From assembly GCA_900752195.1 (NCBI GenBank), contig CAADUJ010000023.1, forward strand, positions 1 through 59,116: DNA of 59,116 nt. The letters run 5' to 3'. Position numbers and translations under genes: made by a program. Below the pieces are notes generated by a model. That model saw only the letters and a program-made list of their open reading frames with translations. It did no database searches and was not told the origin of the DNA. Positions 52,083 through 59,116 of the stretch are shown here, in pieces. Numbering within the stretch: the stretch's first letter is position 1; each line of letters starts with the position of its first letter. The stretch is from an uncultured Negativicutes bacterium. GTDB taxonomy: Bacteria > Bacillota > Negativicutes > Veillonellales > Megasphaeraceae.

Positions 52083-53405
52083 TTATAAACACCAATAGCA
52101 ATAGCCTGCTTCTTCCATGACAGCCGTCGGGTACATGCCCTTTACGTCGATGAGTACTTGTTTCTGCCGGGTATCGGCTTTTCTGTACATGTGCTTGAGC
52201 ATCTGTACGGAAAGATGCCGAAACGCATCGTGGTTGACAAGAAAAATCAGGCAGTCCGCATCATGCACGTTTTCTAAAGGAGTCAGCTCCAGTCCATATA
52301 GATTGCGGAGATCGTCTTCATCTGCCACAGGATCGACGACATATGGAGTAATGCCATAGCGCGTCAGCTGTGTATAGACGTCATAGGGGCGCGAATTACG
52401 GACATCGGGGCAATTTTCTTTAAAGGTAATGCCCATGAGATATATGCGGGAACGGCAAATATCTTGTTTCGACTGCAACATGAGGCGTATCGTATGACGC
52501 GTCACAAAATCGGACATGCTGTCATTAATACGTCGGCCAGCCGATACGACCTGAGAATGATACCCCAGTTGTTCTGCCCGATTAATGAAATAATACGGAT
52601 CAATGCCAATGCAATGACCGCCAACGAGGCCTGGATAAAAGTGAAGGGCATTCCATTTCGTATTCATAGCTTTAATGACTTCTCTTGTTTCAATGCCCAT
52701 GCGATTGAACACGATGGCAAACTCATTCAGAATTGCGATGTTGATATCGCGCTGTGAGTTTTCAACGAGCTTTGCTGCCTCGGCGACCTTGATTGATGGC
52801 GCTTGATAGACGCCGGCTTTGATAATGGTACTATAGACCGCTGCAACGGCCTCTACCGTTTCTTCGTCTATGCCAGATACGATTTTGGTAATCGTATCGA
52901 GGCGATGTACCTTATCGCCAGGATTGATGCGTTCTGGAGAATAGGCGATTTTAAAATCAGGGCCGCAGGAAAGATGCGACATCTTTTCTAATACAGGTCG
53001 GCAGATATCTTCAGTGACACCGGGATACACCGTCGATTCATATACGACGATAGACCCTTTCTTCAAGGCGCGGCCGACGAGTTCTGTCGCTTTGATGACA
53101 GGAGTCAAATCTGGTGTTTTGTCACCGTTAATCGGCGTAGGCACCGAAATGATGTATAAATCAGCATTTTGTATATCCTCTACATCACTCGTAAACACCA
53201 GGTCTGCTTCTTTCAGTCTGACATCGCCAACTTCACCGGTCATATCGTGACCTTGGCGATATTGCTTGATTTTTTCTTCGTTAATATCAAATCCAACGAC
53301 GTGGAAATGCTCTGAAAAAGCGATTGCCAGCGGCATTCCCACATAGCCGAGCCCGATGACCACCAGGCGGCCTTCAGGACGATTCAATGTTTCGATGATT
53401 TCCAT
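52083..53405 (-). CDS. UDP-N-acetyl-hexosamine 6-dehydrogenase (TviB/WbpO-like)
   Basis: 440 residues from ATG 53405 (AAGGAGG 8 nt upstream). Rossmann motif VVIGLGYVGMPLA, catalytic segment GGHCIGIDPYY with nucleophile Cys265. The sequence style (VENSQRDINIAILNEFA) is that of UDP-GlcNAc/GalNAc dehydrogenases forming aminuronic acids. This implies that the exopolysaccharide contains an N-acetyl-hexosaminuronic acid, giving a charged polymer. Located between the outer-membrane protein and the synthase genes. Confidence 0.88.
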   Translation of the reverse strand: MEIIETLNRPEGRLVVIGLGYVGMPLAIAFSEHFHVVGFDINEEKIKQYRQGHDMTGEVGDVRLKEADLVFTSDVEDIQNADLYIISVPTPINGDKTPDLTPVIKATELVGRALKKGSIVVYESTVYPGVTEDICRPVLEKMSHLSCGPDFKIAYSPERINPGDKVHRLDTITKIVSGIDEETVEAVAAVYSTIIKAGVYQAPSIKVAEAAKLVENSQRDINIAILNEFAIVFNRMGIETREVIKAMNTKWNALHFYPGLVGGHCIGIDPYYFINRAEQLGYHSQVVSAGRRINDSMSDFVTRHTIRLMLQSKQDICRSRIYLMGITFKENCPDVRNSRPYDVYTQLTRYGITPYVVDPVADEDDLRNLYGLELTPLENVHDADCLIFLVNHDAFRHLSVQMLKHMYRKADTRQKQVLIDVKGMYPTAVMEEAGYCYWCL

Positions 53406-53433
53406 GACTATGCCTCCTTGCCGTAGAATCTGT

Positions 53434-55062
53434 CTAGTCATAGGAATGGTTGTTAAAGTAGTACGATAAGCCGAACCAAATCGTATTGTTCGTATCGTGG
53501 TCTGTCAAATCTTTAAGATGGTAATACTCAAGCGAGGCTACGAGGTCGCGCTGCAGGGTATACGAAAGACCTGCGCCTACCCCTTTGAATCCATTCATAT
53601 AGTCAGCCATACCGTTCATGGTATGTTCGATATAGGTAGACCGGGGTTGATGGTAATACTTGAGGAAGGCCATAACATTGTCTTTTTTCCAGCTATTTTC
53701 TTCACCACGCTGGAGCGTCACGACATAGCCATGACCGTCTTCATATGCATCGTCGGAGCCATGCAAATACATGAGACCACCGTGAAGCCAGCCGCCAATA
53801 GGCTTACGGAAATTGACCATTTCGATGTTCCTGTGACTGCCGCCAACCATGCGGAATTGATACAAGCCTCCATCGACGCCATAGGAATCGCGATCGTAGG
53901 ACACGCTGAGCGTCTTGGCCCGTTCCGCTTCATTGACTTCTCCATAGCGGGCACGGAAGGTCCATGGCGTTCCATCGCCGTATTCGACCATGGCGCCCTT
54001 AAAGCGGCTGTCATAGATATTCCCTTCCCCTAAGATCGTACCGAAGGCACCGGCTGTGACACGGGCATTTCCGAGGTAGCCTTGCAAATAATAGCGATCC
54101 AGTGAAAGCGTTCCATCCATGGAATCATCGGCTCCGTTCAAGGCCTTTTCGCTTTCTATCATGCCTAAGGCATGCCAGTTGTCGTCTATATTGTAATCTA
54201 AGTAAAACCGCGCCCGAAACCGTTGGAGATCTTCTGGATATTTTGGCTTGCCTGACACGGGATTGATGACGGAATGGTCGGATTGACGCCGGTAGTCATA
54301 TCGGATTTCTCCATCGATCTTAAAGCGCTTTTCCATATCGACAGGACGGATAGGAGGGGACAGGACGCTCATATCCAGCGCTTCTTCCTCTTGAAAATAA
54401 CCAAGGCCATTCAATTCCTGCGCATATTCTACGCGAAGGTCTCCTAATAGGGTCTGTACATCTGCGGAATGTTCCGAAGAGGCATCTGGTACGTCTTCGT
54501 GAAGAAGGGTCTCTTGTTTTTCCTTCCATCGGGCTACGCGAGCCCGTAAGGGAATGAGTTGGCCTTTTATCTGGTATAAGGCGGTAATCGTAGACTGCAA
54601 CGCCTGATCGTGTTCTTTTTCTTCCCCATAAAGGCGGTCTTGTACACTCGTATCTTCGCTTTGCATAGCTGCATAGAGCTGCCGCCGCGTCGTATCTTTT
54701 ATCTGCCCCATAACGCGCATATATTGCGCTTTTATCTTGCCATATTGTTGTTCTAAAATAGCCAGCCGCGCCTCGTCCTTTGCCAATTGTAGAGAAATCA
54801 ATCGCAATTCATCTGCTTTTTTCTGCAGACGTTGCGCCGCTTCTGTAGTATTTTCTTTTGTCAACGCTCGTGCCGTCAACCCGGCCATTTCATTTCGTGA
54901 TAAACTCTGTATATCTTTTTGTGGAGGCGTAATATAGCCTTCATTTATGAGCAGTTCTATCGCATCGTATGTCCATAAAGGATTCTCATTTGCTGCAAGC
55001 CCACAAATTGGAGATAGGCACGATAACCCTAACATCAGCGATAGGCATACGTAATTTTTCAC
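53434..55062 (-). CDS. SLH-anchored outer-membrane beta-barrel protein
   Basis: 542 residues, GTG start with AAGAGGATAG upstream. Signal peptide (1-24), an SLH-like segment (about 28-70, WTYDAIELLINEGYI), a long coiled coil (75-200) and a C-terminal beta-barrel (about 240-542) ending in aromatic strands (IWFGLSYYF). This is the OmpM-like plan of Negativicutes, in which SLH binds polyaminated peptidoglycan and the barrel sits in the outer membrane. Inside this operon it is a candidate export pore for the polysaccharide. Confidence 0.82.
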   Translation of the reverse strand: MKNYVCLSLMLGLSCLSPICGLAANENPLWTYDAIELLINEGYITPPQKDIQSLSRNEMAGLTARALTKENTTEAAQRLQKKADELRLISLQLAKDEARLAILEQQYGKIKAQYMRVMGQIKDTTRRQLYAAMQSEDTSVQDRLYGEEKEHDQALQSTITALYQIKGQLIPLRARVARWKEKQETLLHEDVPDASSEHSADVQTLLGDLRVEYAQELNGLGYFQEEEALDMSVLSPPIRPVDMEKRFKIDGEIRYDYRRQSDHSVINPVSGKPKYPEDLQRFRARFYLDYNIDDNWHALGMIESEKALNGADDSMDGTLSLDRYYLQGYLGNARVTAGAFGTILGEGNIYDSRFKGAMVEYGDGTPWTFRARYGEVNEAERAKTLSVSYDRDSYGVDGGLYQFRMVGGSHRNIEMVNFRKPIGGWLHGGLMYLHGSDDAYEDGHGYVVTLQRGEENSWKKDNVMAFLKYYHQPRSTYIEHTMNGMADYMNGFKGVGAGLSYTLQRDLVASLEYYHLKDLTDHDTNNTIWFGLSYYFNNHSYD

Positions 55063-55104
55063 TAGTCTATCCTCTTTTCATCATGCTCCAGCACTACGGA
55101 GCCA

Positions 55105-57255
55105 CTAGTTTCGCAGTGTAGCCGGTATGTCGTCGGTACTGAGGCGTATGACACCTCGATGAATCGTAACATCGTCTTCCAACGCATCGTGCCACAACAG
55201 ATGTACTTCTACATATTCCTCACCCGTTGTTTCGTCTACACATTGGAATATATGGATCAGATACCCATCTGGTTTCTGACAGATCCGCGTGAGTAATGTA
55301 TGGAGATCATAAAAGGCGAAGAAGCGTTCTTTATCTTGTCCTGCAACGCATGTCGACCATTCCTGTATGATTTGAGTCAAGGTTTTGCCTTCATACTGAA
55401 CGTCTTCCACGTGATGAGACAATACATTTTGAACAGTCTGTTTCGTCAAGTTCAATACATCTACCTTTGAAAAGATGGAGAACACACTATTAATGAGTTG
55501 TTGTACCGACTTGTAGTGTTCGTTGATGCTCATGGCACTCACATTGGTAACGACGACGAGGAACGCCTCTACACCGGTTTCTTCATTATGGGCAATCGGT
55601 TCTATACTGAGGGTGCAATAGGTATCGTGGTTTACCGTTTCCACTCTCGTCCTGTCATGCGTCTTGAGACACCGCTGAATCCCTATGCACACGGCATTAT
55701 ATAAGATTGGTCTTGGGGTTTGACGAAAATAGGCGCGGCATTCTTCTATCGATTCGAAATTCGTCTGCCCTATATAAGATAAAAAGGACAGGTTGATTTC
55801 CCGCAATGTGATTCCCCGATGTGTTTCATATTCAAAAATCGCTGCTGGAAAAGAAGGCAGGGCCCGATTGTTCTTCCAGTTTTTATAAAAGAAATAGGGA
55901 ACGGCCTGAATCATATTGCAATGACCTACAGCATCATAATAATGCTGACATTCTTTTGTCTCATTGCTGTCCCAGAATTTTTGTGTCAGTAACGTATCGA
56001 TCGTAACGGGTTTTGAATAATAGTATCCCTGGTATCGTTCACACCCGATGGACTGCAAAAACCGGACCTGGCTTTCCTCTTCAACGCCTTCTACGAGTGT
56101 TTTCATACCCAGTTCTTTTACCATATTGATCAGTGCCCCGAGAATAAATTCACCGCGTTCCTTGTTTTCTGTACCGAGGAGAAAACGCAAGTCAAACTTA
56201 ATCAAATCGAACCGCAAATCCTTGAGCAGGCTAAGTGAGGAAAATCCACTACCAAAGTCATCCATCCATACTTGATAGCCGTGGCTTCGTAAATCTTGTA
56301 CTTGTTCCTTTAATATATCAATCGTATTGCTGAAGGCCCGTTCTGTAATTTCAACGATGAGATACTCCTTCGGGACATGATATTTGTGTCGGATACGGTC
56401 CAGTTCTTCCCGTATGTGGTACATCTCAAAATCAATACGGGAGAAATTAACCGAAATCGGCATGTATACACCATTGGCTCTTTTTAGGCGACTATAATCG
56501 CGGCACACTTCTTCGGCAATATATAAATCAAAATCCGGGATAAGGTGCATATCTTCCAAGGCCGATATGAACGAACCTGGAATAAGGGTGCCATAGGTTG
56601 GATTTTCCCAGCGGGCCAGGGCTTCGGCACCACACGCTTTTTGTGTCAACGAGCGTATAATCGGCTGGTAATACACTTTAATGTCGTGGTTTTTCAGCGC
56701 CATGTTAAAATGGGAAATGACGTAATTTCGTATGGTAAGGCACTGATTAAGTTCATCATCGTATATTTGATAGATTGAATGAACATCCGATTTAATATTG
56801 GCACAGGCCGCTTTTGCATAATCGCATGCCGTGATGGGAAGAATGTGTTCATCTTTTGCAACGTATACACCGGCTTTAACGATGATGTTATATTCAGGCC
56901 GTACTTCTTTTGCCTCATTATGGATATACTGTAACCGTTTTGTAACATCATCGACACCAGTAAGTACAATAAATTGAATAGATGCACCTCTGATGATAAG
57001 GGCATCAGGGAATTCTTCATGAATTAAGTCAGATAGGAGGTTGACGAGACGGGCACCTTCTTCAATATCGCCTTTCATATTGATGAATCGAAAATTTTCC
57101 AAATCGATGAAAATATAGCTTACTTTTTTGCCCTGCGCAAAGAGCTCCTGTTGCTTTTTAGTCGCATCTCTCCAAAACTGACTCGTACTTGCAAAATTGT
57201 TTCCATCTTTATGAAGAGTAGCTTCATGCGTATCGGCATGAGTAAAATTGGTCAT
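55105..57255 (-). CDS. c-di-GMP phosphodiesterase with degenerate GGDEF and intact EAL domain
   Basis: 716 residues. Residues 20-170 are a GGDEF domain with the signature lost (RGASIQF, 89-95). Residues 175-425 are an EAL domain with the residues needed for activity: Glu211 (EAL), VEITER (301-306), DDFGSG (332-337), Lys353, Glu389. The C-terminal 270 residues hold two PAS-like segments of unknown ligand. It should hydrolyse c-di-GMP. Start ATG 57255 overlaps the stop of the upstream diguanylate cyclase by 4 nt (ATGA), so the two enzymes are translationally coupled. Confidence 0.88.
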   Translation of the reverse strand: MTNFTHADTHEATLHKDGNNFASTSQFWRDATKKQQELFAQGKKVSYIFIDLENFRFINMKGDIEEGARLVNLLSDLIHEEFPDALIIRGASIQFIVLTGVDDVTKRLQYIHNEAKEVRPEYNIIVKAGVYVAKDEHILPITACDYAKAACANIKSDVHSIYQIYDDELNQCLTIRNYVISHFNMALKNHDIKVYYQPIIRSLTQKACGAEALARWENPTYGTLIPGSFISALEDMHLIPDFDLYIAEEVCRDYSRLKRANGVYMPISVNFSRIDFEMYHIREELDRIRHKYHVPKEYLIVEITERAFSNTIDILKEQVQDLRSHGYQVWMDDFGSGFSSLSLLKDLRFDLIKFDLRFLLGTENKERGEFILGALINMVKELGMKTLVEGVEEESQVRFLQSIGCERYQGYYYSKPVTIDTLLTQKFWDSNETKECQHYYDAVGHCNMIQAVPYFFYKNWKNNRALPSFPAAIFEYETHRGITLREINLSFLSYIGQTNFESIEECRAYFRQTPRPILYNAVCIGIQRCLKTHDRTRVETVNHDTYCTLSIEPIAHNEETGVEAFLVVVTNVSAMSINEHYKSVQQLINSVFSIFSKVDVLNLTKQTVQNVLSHHVEDVQYEGKTLTQIIQEWSTCVAGQDKERFFAFYDLHTLLTRICQKPDGYLIHIFQCVDETTGEEYVEVHLLWHDALEDDVTIHRGVIRLSTDDIPATLRN

Positions 57256-58571
57256 AGACTGTTATTCCTTTCAATGGGAAGTAAAATAACACTACCATAT
57301 GTATCAGATGTCATTTTTATCGAAATCGCAACTTCTCTCTGCAAGCGGTGGCTATAATACGAAACGGTAACACTTCTTTTCTCGTTAATGGCTTCATAAA
57401 TATGTTTCCATAACCAGCGGAAAGGGCCTCTCAGAAATGGCAGGAGCGACTGACCTATCCATCTCTGTTCGGATAATCCATAGATGCGCAGGAAGGCATC
57501 ATTTACAGTGAGGACGCGAATATCCGTGATGAGAGAGGCGGCGTCCCGTTCTAGTTGGACCGTAATAAATGGACAAGGAATCATATCACCATCACCTTGA
57601 TACCTTCTTTCTCTGCTTTCATGTAGTTTCAATGTATCATGGCGTGGCTTTTCGCCAACCCCTTTCCGTTCATAATACTTTCTCTTTTCTTCGTACATTT
57701 GTTGATCTGCCTGCTCACGTATCTTAGCAAAATCATCAGTAAATACAGGTACCCACGATTGCCCTATGGCAATATTGATGCCACGCATGAGAAAATTCAA
57801 GCGCAGCTGCTGTACCTTTAAGAGAAAAGTGTCCTTACGCATTCCTGAACACAATACGATGAATTCATCGCCGCCAACGCGAAAAACCGCTTCGTCTCCA
57901 AAAGAAAGGGTAAATATACTGGCTGTCTTAATGAGGAGCTGGTTTCCCGCTTCATGGCCATAGGTATCATTCACTTCTTTTAATTCGGATACATCACCAA
58001 AGATGACGCCTAGCGACTTTTCAGAAGAAAGTTCATCAAGGTGCGCCAATAACGCGTTAAGGTTACCGACTTGTGTCAGGCGGTCCTCAAAATCCAGCGC
58101 CTGGAGACGCTGGATCAATTTGCCGCTATAGAGTAAGGACGATAAGAGAAAACTGAGTATTTTCCATAATTTTTTGACCATTTCCTGCGATTGAACCGAC
58201 GGGTTTTCAATGCAAATCATCCCCAGAATTTTATGATGAAGCATAAGTCGAGCCGCAATAGAATGGTCTGTAATAACGACATCCTGATTCCAAATGCCAG
58301 GATATTTTTCTTCTATTTCTTTTTTTGATACAATCGTATTGATTTGAATTGGATGAATACCGTCACGCGACCAGATATATGAATGAATCATATCATCAGT
58401 GCCCACATTTTCACACACATAAATGTGGTCTCCATCAAACATCGTCCCAATTTCATTCATGAGTGACTCAAAGAGATGATCCTGGCGCTGCAATACGCTT
58501 AGAGATGCTTCATTTCGGAAAGGCCTCTGCTCCAGGCGGTCTGTGGACGTTTTCTTTTGTTCCCCTTTCAT
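57252..58571 (-). CDS. Diguanylate cyclase (GAF-GGDEF-PAS)
   Basis: 439 residues from ATG 58571; a longer frame starting with TTG at 58643 lacks a ribosome binding site, while AAGGAG lies 14 nt before 58571, somewhat far. A GAF-like sensor (about 25-140) is followed by a catalytic domain with GDVSELKEVNDTYGHEAG and intact GGDEF (residues 233-237), and a C-terminal PAS-like domain (about 345-439). There is no R-x-x-D inhibitory site ahead of GGDEF, so product feedback is unlikely. First gene of the exopolysaccharide operon. Confidence 0.87.
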   Translation of the reverse strand: MKGEQKKTSTDRLEQRPFRNEASLSVLQRQDHLFESLMNEIGTMFDGDHIYVCENVGTDDMIHSYIWSRDGIHPIQINTIVSKKEIEEKYPGIWNQDVVITDHSIAARLMLHHKILGMICIENPSVQSQEMVKKLWKILSFLLSSLLYSGKLIQRLQALDFEDRLTQVGNLNALLAHLDELSSEKSLGVIFGDVSELKEVNDTYGHEAGNQLLIKTASIFTLSFGDEAVFRVGGDEFIVLCSGMRKDTFLLKVQQLRLNFLMRGINIAIGQSWVPVFTDDFAKIREQADQQMYEEKRKYYERKGVGEKPRHDTLKLHESRERRYQGDGDMIPCPFITVQLERDAASLITDIRVLTVNDAFLRIYGLSEQRWIGQSLLPFLRGPFRWLWKHIYEAINEKRSVTVSYYSHRLQREVAISIKMTSDTYGSVILLPIERNNSL

Positions 58572-59084
58572 TGCTAATAAATAAACTCCTTCCTCATGAA
58601 AAAGAACAAAGACTATAAAAATGAAATACTGTCTTGTCCGCAATGGACAGTGTATGAAACATAGAATTTCATAGATATATCAGTATAAGGAATAGTAATT
58701 AAATAATAATCTATATTTATAATATTTTCTTATATAGATAATATATTAATTGTAGTTGATTTGGCACACTTTTTCAAGTAAAAATGTTCAAATTGATAAT
58801 ATCAAAAGTTCAATAAGGCATCATATCCCATAACAAGTGCGATATGATGCCTCTTTAAGTAGGAAATTTTATAGTATCCAATTTAAATGAACAAGAAAAT
58901 CTCAGTGATATTCGTAGAAATACATCATTTAGTTATAACTATTATTTATGAAAATTGCAAAAATAAAACTATAGTCGCTGTCAATGAGCCGGCAGGAGCT
59001 AGCAGACAAAAACATGCCGCAGTTCGCAGATTGCAGATTGCATATTGCGAATGCAACTATCCACTACACCCCTGCCAGTACGCA
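58572..59084. other. Non-coding region upstream of the exopolysaccharide operon
   Basis: About 500 AT-rich nt without a gene. It should hold the operon promoter; TATAGT near 58611 and TATACT near 58685 on the minus strand are possible -10 boxes without clear partners. A 12-bp hairpin AGGCATCATATC/GATATGATGCCT (58816-58852) has only weak T-runs on both sides. Confidence 0.4.
59018..59053. repeat. Short tandem/inverted repeat tract
   Basis: A tract reads TTCGCAGATTGCAGATTGCATATTGCGAA: two and a half 7-nt units (GCAGATT, GCAGATT, GCATATT) bounded by inverted TTCGCA/TGCGAA. It is too short for a CRISPR array; function unknown. Confidence 0.4.
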
Positions 59085-59116
59085 CAAAAAAGAGCACCGA
59101 CTGTTGTCGATGCTCT
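59085..59116 (-). terminator. Terminator of a gene beyond the right edge
   Basis: Minus strand AGAGCATCGAC / GTCGGTGCTCT (11 pairs with one mismatch, 4-nt loop) followed by TTTTTTGTG. The gene it serves lies outside the window. Confidence 0.8.

Noticed and set aside
57252..58643. Longer diguanylate cyclase starting at TTG 58643 with an extra N-terminal hydrophobic stretch
   Set aside because: No Shine-Dalgarno at 58643, while AAGGAG lies upstream of the ATG at 58571, although its spacing is long, so the choice is not fully certain.

Overview
The window looks like chromosome of a diderm Firmicute (Negativicutes, Veillonellaceae, most likely Megasphaera or a close relative). That placement is inference: Firmicute-style ribosome binding sites, TTGACA/TATAAT promoters and Rho-independent terminators occur together with outer-membrane machinery, namely a trimeric autotransporter, an SLH-anchored beta-barrel protein, and lipid A-type phosphoethanolamine and aminoarabinose transferase relatives. 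No rRNA, insertion sequence, phage or CRISPR array was seen.

Layout. 1-4276: tRNA-Phe and tRNA-Asp, a phosphoethanolamine transferase-like protein, a 1-kb gap with a promoter/short-ORF/terminator unit, and a LysR regulator. 4278-7196: NhaC-type antiporter and methionine gamma-lyase, with palindromes around the antiporter promoter. 7679-12536: metallo-beta-lactamase-fold hydrolase, pth, prs, glmU and a secreted 3D-domain wall protein. 12738-19161: ClC antiporter, AEC transporter, glnK-amt nitrogen pair with an attenuator-like leader, DUF389 protein. 19331-23542: acyltransferase-3-like protein, DedA, ArnT-like glycosyltransferase and a uracil-DNA glycosylase relative. 23757-32977: gltB without an adjacent gltD, radical SAM protein, small exported protein, aspartase, cysteine desulfidase. 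32984-35656: bioY-bioD-bioA behind a recognisable BirA operator. 35784-38061: trimeric autotransporter adhesin whose signal peptide is out of frame across a run of seven G. 38566-44595: four-gene amino-acid catabolic operon containing an APC permease fused to a degenerate iron-alcohol-dehydrogenase domain. 44650-58571: nine-gene exopolysaccharide operon beginning with a diguanylate cyclase and an EAL phosphodiesterase and containing a PilZ-fused processive glycosyltransferase.

How the genes fit together. The metabolic genes describe an amino-acid-fermenting anaerobe: methionine, cysteine and aspartate are deaminated, GABA or related omega-amino acids are imported and transaminated, and ammonium handling (amt-glnK, gltB) sits nearby. 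The surface genes describe a regulated envelope: an ON/OFF adhesin, envelope lipid modification, and a c-di-GMP-controlled polysaccharide whose making, editing and export genes share a transcript with the enzymes that make and destroy the signal. The least familiar features are the permease-dehydrogenase fusion, the compact c-di-GMP/exopolysaccharide operon, the phase-variable adhesin, and promoter-hairpin leaders in front of several nitrogen genes.
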